The notes beneath the pieces are model-generated. The model worked only from the letters and a program-made list of their open reading frames with translations. It ran no database searches and was not told where the DNA came from. Of a DNA stretch of 64,000 nt, positions 25,370 to 34,407 are shown in pieces. The position numbers were made by a program, and so were the translations under genes. This stretch comes from Streptomyces sp. WMMB303 (GTDB lineage: Bacteria > Actinomycetota > Actinomycetes > Streptomycetales > Streptomycetaceae), in the NCBI RefSeq assembly GCF_029351045.1, contig NZ_JARKIN010000001.1, forward strand, positions 3,956,501 through 4,020,500, in the 5' to 3' direction. Numbering within the stretch: position 1 is the stretch's first letter; every line of letters starts with the position of its first letter.

Positions 25370-26809
25370 ATGGACATCGCGATTGTCGGAGGGGGTGCCG
25401 CGGCGGTCGGCCTGCTGCACGCGCTTGCCACCATGGAGGGCGAGGCCGCCATCGCGGCCGGAGCCGGCACGATCACGGTCTTCGAGCCGTCGCCGCAGCT
25501 GTGGCGGGGACGACCGTACGGCCCGGACCTGGATTCGGTCCTGGTGAACGCGCCACCCGCCCTCATGTCGATCCGTCACGGCGACTTGGGCCACTACGCC
25601 GCCTGGCTGGGAGAACGCGGTGCCGACCACATCGACGAGCGCCTGGGGCAGCCGCTGGTCCCGCGCGCGCTGTTCGGCGAATATCTGGAGCACACTGGGG
25701 AGAAGGCCGTAGCGGCGCTGGGCGAGCAGGGCCGGCCGGTGCGCGTCGTGGCCGCCCGCGTGAGCGAGGTCGTCCGTTCCGGAGCCGGGATCGTGGTGCG
25801 CACGGACGACGCGCAAGAGCACCGAGCCACCCACGTGGCGCTGGGTGTGGGCGGAGGCACCCCTCCGGACCTGTACGGCCTCGCCGGTGGCCGGGGCTTC
25901 ACGGCCGACCCCTACCCGCTGGCCGGCACGCTCGACAACGTTCCGGCCGAGACCGATGTGGCGGTCATCGGCAGCGGCCTCACCGCCGTGGACGTCGTCG
26001 TGTCGCTCGCCGCGCGCGGACATGCGGGACGCATCACGCTCCTCTCGCGCAGCGGAGTGCTGCCGCACGTCTGGCAGCGTCAGGACGGCCGGAGCCCACG
26101 GCATGTGACCGCCGAACGGGTGGCGGAGCTGCACCGGACACGAGGGAACGTCACGCTCGACGACCTCATCGGGCTCTTGCGTGCGGAACTGGCGGAGGCG
26201 GGTGAGGACTTCGAAGAGCTCACGGCCGAGCTTCGGGCCGCCAAGACCGACAATCCGCTCCAGCGGCTCCGGCGGCAGATCGCCGCCATCGACGACCCCC
26301 GGATCGGGCGCCGTGTGCTGCAGCAGACCGTGCACAGCGTCGGCCCGTACGCGTGGCGGCTGTTGCCCGAGTCCGACCGCGCGTGGCTGCGGCGCCGGCT
26401 CCGTACGGCCGCCGGCGTGGCCTCGCCCATGATCCCGAGGAACGCGTCGATCCTGATGCGGCTGCTGGATTCCGGCCAGCTCACCGTCGCTCCCGCCATC
26501 CGCGCGATCGAGCCGGTGAACGGGCGGTACCGGGTGCGGCACGGCCACGGTGAACTCACCGCGGAGATCGTCGTCAACGCCGTGAACCCGCCACCGCACG
26601 CGATTCCGGCCCCGGCCCGGGACCTGGTCCAGTCCGTGCTGGGCACCGGCCTGGCCACGCTTCACCCGTCAGGCGGCCTGATCCCCGCCGACCCGCGCGT
26701 GCACGTGGTCGGAGACCTGACGGGCGGCGGCTCCTTCATCACCTCGAGCATTCCCGGCGTCGCCGCCCAGGCGTCCCGCGTCGCCGAGGCGCTTCGCTCA
26801 CCGAGCTGA
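25370..26809 (+). CDS. FAD/NAD(P)-binding protein (NAD_binding_9 type)
   Basis: 479 residues. An N-terminal dinucleotide fold MDIAIVGGGAAAVGLLHALA precedes the group-specific motif WRGRPYGPDLDSVLVNAPPA. A second nucleotide fold DVAVIGSGLTAVDVVVSLAA lies near residue 195. The late VVNAVNPPPH and HVVGDLTGGGSFITSSIPGV parts cover the FAD-binding C-terminus. This is the FAD-NAD(P)-binding family often annotated as pyridine nucleotide-disulphide-like oxidoreductase or hydroxylase, without a defined substrate. AGAGAGG precedes the ATG. The divergent LuxR regulator is its probable controller. Confidence 0.85.
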   Translation: MDIAIVGGGAAAVGLLHALATMEGEAAIAAGAGTITVFEPSPQLWRGRPYGPDLDSVLVNAPPALMSIRHGDLGHYAAWLGERGADHIDERLGQPLVPRALFGEYLEHTGEKAVAALGEQGRPVRVVAARVSEVVRSGAGIVVRTDDAQEHRATHVALGVGGGTPPDLYGLAGGRGFTADPYPLAGTLDNVPAETDVAVIGSGLTAVDVVVSLAARGHAGRITLLSRSGVLPHVWQRQDGRSPRHVTAERVAELHRTRGNVTLDDLIGLLRAELAEAGEDFEELTAELRAAKTDNPLQRLRRQIAAIDDPRIGRRVLQQTVHSVGPYAWRLLPESDRAWLRRRLRTAAGVASPMIPRNASILMRLLDSGQLTVAPAIRAIEPVNGRYRVRHGHGELTAEIVVNAVNPPPHAIPAPARDLVQSVLGTGLATLHPSGGLIPADPRVHVVGDLTGGGSFITSSIPGVAAQASRVAEALRSPS

Positions 26810-26890
26810 TGCGGGGAGACCTCCTGACACCCCTTGCGGCCGGTGGTCCGGGCCGGACGGCGCCGTCCAGGCCGCGTGGGGTGCGCGTAC

Positions 26891-27796
26891 CTACGGCGTG
26901 GTCCGCGCGATGCCCCGCGAATAGTGCTCCTTGAACACCTCCAGGTGCGCCCAGGTGGTCAGGCCACGCACCTCGTCGAGGGCTTTGAGCTGCTCGGTGA
27001 TGCGGTGCAGGCGGGTCGTCGAGTCGGCGCCGAGGGTGATCACCAGGTCGAAGCGGCCCACTGTGCGGGCGACGAACTCCACTCCGGGCAGCGCGGCGAG
27101 GAAGGCGGTCACGTGCTCGTCGTCCCCTCCGAGGTTCAGGCCCGCGCCGAGTGCCGGTCTGCCGCTGCCCGCGCCCCGGCGCACCACGGCGGCGACGTGC
27201 AGGGCGCGGCTGGTGACGAGCCGGCTGACCCGGGCGCGGGCGGCGCTCGGCGACATGCCGACGCGGGCGGCCAGTCCGACGAACGGCATGCGGCCGTCGC
27301 GCTCCAGCAGTTCGATGAGCCGCAGATCGGTTTCGTCGACGTGCACATCGCTGCGGAGCGGCCCCTGCGGCATGAAGACCGATGTGACGACGTCGGTGTA
27401 GAGGAGCGTGTTGACCTCTCGTACCCGGGGCTGGGCGCGGAGGCGGGCGAGCGCGCCGTACAGTTCGCGGTCGCTGGGGACGCGCAGCTCCGCGACGAGG
27501 TCGTAGGCGCCGCTGACCGCGGAGACGAAGACCGACGCGTCCGTGGCGCACAGCGCGCCGACCACCTCGTCGGCCGGGCCCGACACGGCGACGGAGACGT
27601 GCGCGAGCGTGGTGAGCCCGAGCAGCTGGGGGTGTGCCACCGCGACGATCTCCACGTCTCCGGAGCCGAGCAGGGCCTGCACCCGCGCCGAGACCGCCGT
27701 CCGCGGCGCTCCCACCCGGGCGGCCAGGTCGCTGTAGCTCGCCCTGCCGTCCTGCTGGAGCGCGGCGATGAGCTGTGTGTCCAGACCGTCACTCAT
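26891..27796 (-). CDS. Lrp/AsnC-family regulator with two tandem modules
   Basis: 301 residues, about twice the size of a single Lrp protein. Each half carries a helix-turn-helix (LDTQLIAALQQDGRASYSDL with AARVGAPRTAVSARVQALL; LRLIELLERDGRMPFVGLAA with RVGMSPSAARARVSRL) and a RAM-like ligand domain. This duplicated layout is common in actinomycetes. It diverges from the amidohydrolase/symporter operon, and an exact 7-bp tandem repeat lies 32 bp upstream of its start. Such regulators usually sense amino acids or related metabolites, so it probably controls the neighbouring catabolic pair. Confidence 0.93.
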   Translation of the reverse strand: MSDGLDTQLIAALQQDGRASYSDLAARVGAPRTAVSARVQALLGSGDVEIVAVAHPQLLGLTTLAHVSVAVSGPADEVVGALCATDASVFVSAVSGAYDLVAELRVPSDRELYGALARLRAQPRVREVNTLLYTDVVTSVFMPQGPLRSDVHVDETDLRLIELLERDGRMPFVGLAARVGMSPSAARARVSRLVTSRALHVAAVVRRGAGSGRPALGAGLNLGGDDEHVTAFLAALPGVEFVARTVGRFDLVITLGADSTTRLHRITEQLKALDEVRGLTTWAHLEVFKEHYSRGIARTTP

Positions 27797-27827
27797 GCCT
27801 GTCCGAGACCCAATCTTTACAGAGTGA

Positions 27828-27842
27828 TTCCGTACTTCCGTA
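27828..27842. promoter_or_regulatory. Tandem TTCCGTA repeats in the Lrp/amidohydrolase divergent region
   Basis: TTCCGTA at 27828-27834 and again at 27836-27842, one base apart, 32 bp upstream of the Lrp start codon. This is a candidate autoregulatory site. The rest of 27797-28020 is the divergent promoter region and shows no gene. Confidence 0.5.
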
Positions 27843-28020
27843 GGGACAAGTTTACGGTTCTCACGGCCCCTGGGAACTGATCAGCCGAAGAATGGGGGCA
27901 GAGGGCGACAGAAACGCTGACATGCCTTCGCTTTGCAGCGCACCTGCTATTGCTGCCGTCGGTGGGCGGATCTACGGTGCCGGTCACTGGAACGCCCCCG
28001 ACCCCCGCACGAGGAATCAC

Positions 28021-29718
28021 ATGCGCGCACTGCGCCACCAGGAGACATCGGTCCTGGACGCGACCGTCACCCTTTTCACCAGCGCCACCCTGCGCACCGT
28101 CGACCCCGGTACCGAGGGGGCCGAGGCGTTCCTCGTGCACGGGAACCGGTTCGGCGCCGTCGGCACCGTCGAGGAGTGCCGGGCCGAAGCCGCACGGATC
28201 GGCCGGCCGGCCGAGGAGGTGGATCTTCGCGGCGCCGTCGTGGTCCCCGGCTTCGTCGATCCGCACGCCCATCCCCTGATGTACGGCCAGATGATGAGCT
28301 GGATCGACTGCGGGCCGGACAACGCGTCCGACATCCCGGGCATCATCGCACTGCTGCGCACGGCGGCCGAGTCCCTGCCGCCCGGTCGGCCGGTGCGCGG
28401 CTACGGATACGAGCACCGCAACCTCGCCGAGCGCCGCCACCCCACCAAGGAGGAGCTGGACCGGGTCAGCACCGACCGCGAGGTGTATCTGATGAACGCC
28501 AGCGGTCACGGTGGCGTCGTCAACAGCCGCACACTGGCCCGGCACGGCGTCACCCGGGACACACCCGACCCGGAGGGCGGCACCTTCTTCCGGGACACCG
28601 ACGGGGAGCTGACCGGGGAGATCTCCGATGCCGCCTGCAACATCCTCACCGGTGTCGGGGGCGTCAAGGTGGGCCGCCACGGGCCGAACTTCCACCTGGA
28701 GGACGAGCCCGAGGAGCATCTGCGGCAACTCCGGGCCGCACAGGAGCGCTTCCTCGCGGGCGGTGTGACAACGATCGGGGACTGCCAGGTGACCCGCCGC
28801 GAATTCGACACCTATCTGCGACTGGCCGACGGCGGCGAGCTGCGCACCCGCGTCGGCATGTACCTGCTGAGCCATCTGCTGGACCGTGTGGTCGAGACCG
28901 GAATGCACGGCGCCTTCGGCAACGCCCGGCTCTCCTTCGCGGGAATCAAGTTCTACGCCGACGGCACTCTCGGCGGCTGGACGGCCTACTTCCCCGACGG
29001 CTACGCGGGGGACCCCTGCCGCACCGGGCAGCTGTACCACGAGCCGGGGGCATACCGGGAACTCATCGACAGGGCACACTCCGTGGGGCTCCAGACGGCG
29101 ACGCACGCACAGTCGCCCGACGCGATAGAGATGGTGCTCGACGCCGTCGAGGCCGCACAGGAGCACCACCCCCGGTCCGATGCGCGGCACCGGATCGAGC
29201 ACTGCGGGCTGCCCACCGCGGAACAGATCGAGCGCATGCACCGGTTGGGCATCCACCCGGTCAACCAGACCCAGCACTACTACAACTGGGGCGAAGGCGT
29301 CACCGACGCGATCGGCACCCCCGGCGAGCGGTTCAACCCGCTCGGCGAGTTCCTGGCGGCCGGAGTACCCGTGACACTCAGCTCGGACGCGCCCGTGGCC
29401 GAGCCGAAGCCGCTGGAGGCGATCCAGGCAGCCGTCACCCGTGTCACCCGGCGCGGGCACCGGCTGGGCGACGCCTCCCTGCGGATCCCGGCGGCCGAGG
29501 CACTCGCCGCGCACACGCTCGGCGGGGCCCGCACTCTGGGCCGCGAGCACGAACTCGGCAGCATCACCCCGGGCAAGCTGGCCGACTTCACCGTCCTGGA
29601 CGCCGATCCGCTCGCCGTCGACCCCGGGTCCGTCGCCGCGATCGACGTCCTCCAGACGTGGGTCGACGGCACGCTCCAGCACTCCACCTCAGCCACATCG
29701 ACCAAGGGGCAGCCGTGA
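28021..29718 (+). CDS. Amidohydrolase family protein (YtcJ-like)
   Basis: 565 residues of the metal-dependent amidohydrolase superfamily, TIM-barrel with N- and C-terminal beta-sandwich parts. The first metal site is VVVPGFVDPHAHPLMYG. Further ligands are in LMNASGHGGVVNS, AGIKFYADGTLGGWTAYF, TATHAQSPDAIEMVLDAVEA and HRIEHCGLP, and the catalytic Asp is in VTLSSDAPVAEPKPLEAI. The ending LGSITPGKLADFTVLDADPL is diagnostic for the YtcJ group. The ATG at 28021 has GAGGAA ahead of it. Its TGA overlaps the symporter GTG. It probably hydrolyses an imported amide, carbamate or lactam. Confidence 0.93.
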   Translation: MRALRHQETSVLDATVTLFTSATLRTVDPGTEGAEAFLVHGNRFGAVGTVEECRAEAARIGRPAEEVDLRGAVVVPGFVDPHAHPLMYGQMMSWIDCGPDNASDIPGIIALLRTAAESLPPGRPVRGYGYEHRNLAERRHPTKEELDRVSTDREVYLMNASGHGGVVNSRTLARHGVTRDTPDPEGGTFFRDTDGELTGEISDAACNILTGVGGVKVGRHGPNFHLEDEPEEHLRQLRAAQERFLAGGVTTIGDCQVTRREFDTYLRLADGGELRTRVGMYLLSHLLDRVVETGMHGAFGNARLSFAGIKFYADGTLGGWTAYFPDGYAGDPCRTGQLYHEPGAYRELIDRAHSVGLQTATHAQSPDAIEMVLDAVEAAQEHHPRSDARHRIEHCGLPTAEQIERMHRLGIHPVNQTQHYYNWGEGVTDAIGTPGERFNPLGEFLAAGVPVTLSSDAPVAEPKPLEAIQAAVTRVTRRGHRLGDASLRIPAAEALAAHTLGGARTLGREHELGSITPGKLADFTVLDADPLAVDPGSVAAIDVLQTWVDGTLQHSTSATSTKGQP

Positions 29719-31046
29719 CGGAACACGCTCAATCCCGCAGGGCGCGCAAGGCGGGTATCGCCGCGTTCGTCGGCACCACCATCGAGTGGTACGACTTCTA
29801 TGTCTACGCCACCGCCGCGTCCCTGGTCTTCGGCCGGATCTTCTTCCCCGAGGGGACGGACCGGCTCACCGGAATCGCCGCGGCGTTCGCCACGTACGCG
29901 GTCGGATTCTTCGCGCGGCCGCTCGGCGGTGTCGTCTTCGGCCACATCGGCGACCGGTTCGGCAGACGCAGCGCACTGGTGATCACCCTGACCATGATGG
30001 GTGCCGCGACGTTCCTCGTCGGTCTGCTGCCCACCTACGCCGGCATCGGGGTGTTCGCCCCCCTCCTGCTCGTCCTTCTCCGCTTCGTGCAGGGCATCGC
30101 CGTCGGCGGCGAATGGGGCGGCGCCGTCCTGATGGCCGTCGAGCACGCGCCGGAGGACAAGAAGACCTTCTACGGAGGCTTCGCGCAGCTCGGCAATCCG
30201 GCCGGAGCCCTGCTGTCCACCGGCCTGTTCAGCCTGCTGTCCACCTTCGGCGACGACGCCCTCGAGGAGTGGGCGTGGCGGGTGCCGTTCCTGCTGTCGG
30301 CGGTGCTCATCGTCATCGGCATCCTCATCCGCCTGAAGATCGAGGAGTCACCGGTCTTCGAGGCAGAGCCGGAGCCCGACGGGGGCCTGCCGCTGACGTA
30401 CGCGCTCAAGACGAACTGGAAGCCCATCCTGCTGGGCATCGGCACGCTTCCCATCGCGGTGGGCGGCTACTACCTGGTGACCACGTTCATCACCGCGTAC
30501 GCCACTGATCCGGCGGTGGGGCTCTCGGAGACGGTGGTGCTCAACGCGCTGAGCGTCGCGGCTGTCGTCGAGCTGATCGCGACACTGGGTGTCGCATGGC
30601 TGGGCGACAAGGTCGGGCGCGTCCGTGTGGTCGTCTGGGGTCTGGCAGCGGTGGCCGTGCTGGCCGCACCGCAGTTCCTGGTGGTCTCCTCGGACTCGAC
30701 GGTACTGATCTTCCTCGTCTTCGCAGCGATGCGGCTGGTCATGGCGGCGACATACGGTCCGGTGGCCGCGGTCCTGGCCCAGATGTTCGGCCCCCAGGCG
30801 CGCTACACCAGCATCTCGGTGACCTACCAGGTGGCCGGCGCGCTGTTCGGCGGCCTCTCACCGGTGGTCTCGACGCTGATGTTCCAGGCGACCGGCAGCA
30901 TCGTGCCGGTCATCGTGCTGCTCGTCGCCATGTGCGCGCTGAGTATCGCGTGCCTGTTGAGGGCACCGCAGCACACCGACGACCCGGCGCCCGCGGAGAG
31001 CCCCGGGCCGGCTGCGTCGGTTGGCAAGGCGTCCGGACCCGAGTGA
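29715..31046 (+). CDS. MFS metabolite:H+ symporter (MHS family)
   Basis: 443 residues with 12 predicted membrane spans. The family opener AGIAAFVGTTIEWYDFYVYA, the loop motif GHIGDRFGRRSALVITLTMM and LRFVQGIAVGGEWGGAVLMA are characteristic of MHS permeases such as ShiA and ProP relatives. These take up carboxylates, amino acid derivatives or aromatic acids with protons. The GTG start overlaps the stop of the amidohydrolase gene (GTGA), so uptake and hydrolysis of the same compound is the natural reading. It ends 26 bp before the convergent methyltransferase gene, with no clear terminator between them. Confidence 0.93.
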   Translation: MTEHAQSRRARKAGIAAFVGTTIEWYDFYVYATAASLVFGRIFFPEGTDRLTGIAAAFATYAVGFFARPLGGVVFGHIGDRFGRRSALVITLTMMGAATFLVGLLPTYAGIGVFAPLLLVLLRFVQGIAVGGEWGGAVLMAVEHAPEDKKTFYGGFAQLGNPAGALLSTGLFSLLSTFGDDALEEWAWRVPFLLSAVLIVIGILIRLKIEESPVFEAEPEPDGGLPLTYALKTNWKPILLGIGTLPIAVGGYYLVTTFITAYATDPAVGLSETVVLNALSVAAVVELIATLGVAWLGDKVGRVRVVVWGLAAVAVLAAPQFLVVSSDSTVLIFLVFAAMRLVMAATYGPVAAVLAQMFGPQARYTSISVTYQVAGALFGGLSPVVSTLMFQATGSIVPVIVLLVAMCALSIACLLRAPQHTDDPAPAESPGPAASVGKASGPE

Positions 31047-31072
31047 CGGGGGCGACGGCCGACCCCGCGCAC

Positions 31073-31870
31073 TCACGGTTTGCGGGCGACTCCGCCATAG
31101 GCGGCGATCTTCGGCCGTTCCCCGATCTCGGTGGACTGCGGCCGCCACTCGGTGATGGGGACGAAGCCCGGGGCGACGAACTCGAACCCGTCGAAGGCGG
31201 CGCGGATCTGCTCCTGGGTGCGCGGGTTGTATGGAGCCCCACCGGTCTTCGCGTATTCCTCGCAGAGGGTCACATACGCCGGGCTGTCGACGGAGCCGTC
31301 CCACAGGACCAGGTGACTGCCCGAGGGCACCGCCTCCATGACGGTGCGCACGACGCGCAGCATGTCCTCGTGGGTTGCGGCATGGCCGAGCACTCCCATG
31401 AACATGACGGTGATCGGCTGGGTGAAGTTCAGAACGTTCCGGGCGTCGGCGACGATCTGCTCCGGGTCGTGGAAGTCGGAGTTGATGTAACTCGTGACTC
31501 CCTCGTCGGAGGTGTTGGTCAGCAACGCCCGGGCGTGGGCGAGCACCAGTGGATCGTTGTCGACGTAGACGACCCTGGACTCCGGCGCCGCGCCCTGTGC
31601 GACCTCATGCGTGTTCTGCATGGTGGGCAGGCCGGTACCGATGTCGAGGAACTGGCGGCTGCCGGCCTCGTCGGCCAGGTGGCGCACGGCGCGGATGAGG
31701 AACTGGCGTGACTGGACGGCCATGGTGGAGATGTCAGGGTCGATCTCCAGGCACGCCTCTCCGACGGTACGGTCGACCTGGTAGTTGTCCTTGCCGCCCA
31801 TCCAGTAGTTCCAGATCCGGGCCGAATGCGGGATGTCGCTCCGGATCGCCGGTTCCTGCGGGTTCGGCAT
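31073..31870 (-). CDS. SAM-dependent methyltransferase, DUF574 family
   Basis: 265 residues. The N-terminal SARIWNYWMGGKDNYQVDRT is the hallmark of the actinobacterial DUF574 (methyltransferase type 12-like) group. The SAM site is FLDIGTGLPTMQNTHEVA near residue 95, with VVYVDNDPLVLAHARALL as the acidic loop. Dozens of paralogues occur per Streptomyces genome and their substrates are mostly unknown. The gene is convergent with the symporter gene and stands alone. Start at ATG 31870 near a GGAG, consistent with family length. Confidence 0.92.
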   Translation of the reverse strand: MPNPQEPAIRSDIPHSARIWNYWMGGKDNYQVDRTVGEACLEIDPDISTMAVQSRQFLIRAVRHLADEAGSRQFLDIGTGLPTMQNTHEVAQGAAPESRVVYVDNDPLVLAHARALLTNTSDEGVTSYINSDFHDPEQIVADARNVLNFTQPITVMFMGVLGHAATHEDMLRVVRTVMEAVPSGSHLVLWDGSVDSPAYVTLCEEYAKTGGAPYNPRTQEQIRAAFDGFEFVAPGFVPITEWRPQSTEIGERPKIAAYGGVARKP

Positions 31871-32085
31871 GGGCGTTCAGCTCCTCTGGGCATGGATGAG
31901 CGGTGGACGAGCGCCGCGACCGGGACCTGCCGCGGACCTCCTCCAGCCCGCAGGCACCACCTGGGCACGGCTACCGCACGTTACCCCTCAGACACACCTG
32001 TCGTGCCGATATTGAGAATTCTTAACGCTTGTCATTCATTCAGTTCGGATGCGGTTCCCGTCCGCCGCGAAGCAGCGCGGGAGCG

Positions 32086-32118
32086 GGGCGCCGACCGGAA
32101 GATACCCGGTCGGCGCCC
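32086..32118 (-). terminator. Terminator of the alpha/beta hydrolase gene
   Basis: Perfect 13-bp stem GGGCGCCGACCGG / CCGGTCGGCGCCC with a 7-nt loop, starting 8 bp after the hydrolase stop codon on the minus strand. Confidence 0.85.
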
Positions 32119-32125
32119 GCGGGAC

Positions 32126-32881
32126 TCACGCGGAGGCGCCGGCCGCCTCCGGGGCGAGGTGCCGGGCGAAGAACCGCAGCGTGCTGTCCAGCTCGAAGGC
32201 CGGGATGTCCGCGTGTGCGCCCGGGTTGGCGTGCAGGGTCTTCTCGGCCGATCCCAAGGCGTCGAACAGTGCCAGGCACTGCTCCCGCGGCACCCGCTCG
32301 TCGTCCCACTGCACCAGGAACTCGACCGGAACGGTGATCCGCGCGGCAGGCCCGGCAGTTGCCACTACCCCGCCCAGCCCCAGCACCGCCGCACGCACCC
32401 GGGGCTCGACGGCGACGAACGGAACGCCGAGTCCGCAGCCCAGCGACACCCCCCAGTAGCCCACCGGGCCGGAGCCGACGTACTCCAGTTCCTGGAGCGC
32501 GTCCAGAACCGAGCGCCACTCCGGGACGGTCCGGCGCGCCACCATCGCCTGGAAGTCCGCGATCAGCGGAGCCAGTTCCTCGCCGGCTGCCACGCGGGCC
32601 TGGTTCTCGGTCGCGAGCCGGTCGTACTCGTCCTCCTGCGGCCGGTCGCCGTGTCCGGGCACATCGACCGCCGCCACCGCGAAGCCGCACTCGGCCGCGA
32701 AGCGGCGCGCGCGGACGGCGATCCCCGGAGCCTTCTTGTGCTGACCGCCGCCGTGTCCCATCAGAACGAGGGGGCGAGTACCGGCAGCGCCTGCGGGTGT
32801 CCACAGCACGCCGGGAATCTCGCCGAAGGTGAAAAGCTGTTCGGTTACGTCGTCACACGACGTCTGAGAGGTGAAGCGCAT
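32126..32881 (-). CDS. Alpha/beta hydrolase (dienelactone hydrolase-like)
   Basis: 251 residues. RPLVLMGHGGGQHKKAPG gives the oxyanion HGGG, AAVDVPGHGDRPQEDEYD follows, and the nucleophile elbow is GYWGVSLGCGLGVPF (Ser). The acid is likely in FLVQWDDERVPREQ and the His in ANPGAHADIPAFE. Size and order match dienelactone-hydrolase-like esterases. The ATG at 32881 has only a weak upstream purine run. A strong terminator follows, so it is monocistronic. No neighbour defines the substrate. Confidence 0.88.
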   Translation of the reverse strand: MRFTSQTSCDDVTEQLFTFGEIPGVLWTPAGAAGTRPLVLMGHGGGQHKKAPGIAVRARRFAAECGFAVAAVDVPGHGDRPQEDEYDRLATENQARVAAGEELAPLIADFQAMVARRTVPEWRSVLDALQELEYVGSGPVGYWGVSLGCGLGVPFVAVEPRVRAAVLGLGGVVATAGPAARITVPVEFLVQWDDERVPREQCLALFDALGSAEKTLHANPGAHADIPAFELDSTLRFFARHLAPEAAGASA

Positions 32882-33105
32882 AGCGTCTCGAGCCCTTCGG
32901 AATGCCTTGAGCGGGCACTCCCCGGACCATGCGGGAGAGGGAGCCCCGACCTGTCACAGCGTTGATCGGTCTCACCTCCTCGGTTCGCAGCGGCGCACGG
33001 CGGGCTGAAAATATCACAGTTGGCTTGACCCGGTCCGGCCAAGGGGATCGGCATTGAGGAATGCGGATGCGGCAACCGGGGCGCGGCTCCGGATGCGGTG
33101 GCGCG

Positions 33106-34248
33106 TCACCAGGTCCGCGGCTGCTGCTGCGGAGGCATCAGCCAGTTCAGTGTGCGACCGATGTCGCTGGGAGAGACGATGCCGACGGCACGGCCGTCCT
33201 CCAGTACCAGCACCCGATGCTCGGCGCCGGGCTCCATCCGCGGCAGCAGGTCCGCCAGAGGATCGTCCGGGCCGGCGGTGACCACTTCCGACAGCGGCAG
33301 CATCACATCACCGACCGCCGTGGTCTCCCACCGGTCGGCATGGACCTGCTGAGCCCGCTCCAGCGTGATCAGTCCCGCCGCGTCACCTGCCGCTCCCACG
33401 GCGGGGAAGGCCGAGTGGCGATACCGGTACCGGGGGTCGGCGAGCAACTGCCCCACCGTCAGCCCTGCGGGGGCCGTCACAGGGTGCTCCGTCATGGCCC
33501 GGCGCACCGGCACTCCGGCCAGAGTGCTTCTGATCTGGGCCTGCCTGCCTTCCGCCGTCGCGGCGGTGAGCAGGAACCAGCCGACCAGTGCCAGCCACAG
33601 CCCGTCGAAGGCGCGGGCCGTGAGGAAGAGCAGAACGCCCCCGACGACGAGCAGCCAGCCGAAAGCCCGCCCCACCACGGTTGCCCGGACGGCCGCCCGC
33701 AGCCGGTCCCCGCTACGGCGCCACAGCAGGGCGCGGAGCAGGCGGCCGCCGTCCAGAGGAGCGGCGGGAATGGTGTTGAAGAGAGCGAGCAGCACATTGA
33801 TGACCGCCAGCCAGGCCGCCGCCTCCACCAAGAGGCGCGGGGCCCCCAGGAGATGGACGAGCCAGGAGCTCAGCCCGAAGGCCACGCCGAGCAGCAGACT
33901 GACCAGGGGGCCGACTCCGGCGATCCGCAACTCCGCTCCCGGCTCGGACGCCTCGGACTTCAGCCGGGCCAACCCGCCGAGCAGCCACAGCGTGATGTCC
34001 TCGACCAGCACTCCGTTGCGTCTGGCGACGATCGCGTGCGCGAGTTCGTGCGCCAGCAGCGACCCGAAGAACAGCAGCGCGGTGCCCAGCCCGGTCACCC
34101 AGTACAGCGCTTCCGCGCGCCCGGGCTCGACCTGCGGGAAGCGGCTGTGGGCCAGAACCCATGTGATGAGGGCGAAGATGAGCAGGACGCTCCAGTGGAC
34201 GCCGATCCGCACTCCGGCGACCCGCCCCAGCGGAAACGTTGCACGCAC
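33106..34248 (-). CDS. Site-2 protease family zinc metalloprotease with CBS domains (Rip3-like)
   Basis: 380 residues. The membrane core has about six spans. The zinc motif is LLAHELAHAIVARRNGV (HELAH) near residue 65 and the second metal ligand motif NTIPAAPLDGGRLLRALL is near 165. The cytoplasmic C-terminal 150 residues form a CBS pair (VRRAMTEHPVTAPAGLTVGQ and VGDVMLPLSEVVTAGPDDPL). M50B proteases with C-terminal CBS domains resemble Rv2625c/Rip3 of the M. tuberculosis dormancy regulon. GTG 34248 has AGGGAG upstream. It is followed upstream by hsp20 and DUF1876 genes on the same strand. A regulatory membrane cleavage role, perhaps energy-charge sensitive, is inferred. Confidence 0.92.
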   Translation of the reverse strand: MRATFPLGRVAGVRIGVHWSVLLIFALITWVLAHSRFPQVEPGRAEALYWVTGLGTALLFFGSLLAHELAHAIVARRNGVLVEDITLWLLGGLARLKSEASEPGAELRIAGVGPLVSLLLGVAFGLSSWLVHLLGAPRLLVEAAAWLAVINVLLALFNTIPAAPLDGGRLLRALLWRRSGDRLRAAVRATVVGRAFGWLLVVGGVLLFLTARAFDGLWLALVGWFLLTAATAEGRQAQIRSTLAGVPVRRAMTEHPVTAPAGLTVGQLLADPRYRYRHSAFPAVGAAGDAAGLITLERAQQVHADRWETTAVGDVMLPLSEVVTAGPDDPLADLLPRMEPGAEHRVLVLEDGRAVGIVSPSDIGRTLNWLMPPQQQPRTW

Positions 34249-34407
34249 GGTCGTCTCCCTGCCTCGGCATGACTGGTGCGATGTCCGAGCCGCGACGAGC
34301 CGCGTGCGTGGCACGTGCCCCGTCTTGCCGGGTCCGAGGTCGCCGCACCTTTCGACGACCGAATGGGAGGCGGACCCCCGTTCATCAGGGTCGGCCGCCG
34401 CTCCGGC

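Noticed and set aside
27817..29682. 621-codon minus-strand open frame
   Set aside because: Shadow of the amidohydrolase gene.
27933..29714. Upstream extension of the symporter frame, giving a 1037-codon open frame
   Set aside because: The first 594 codons are out of frame with the amidohydrolase and show only Arg-rich shadow sequence. The symporter starts at the GTG at 29715.
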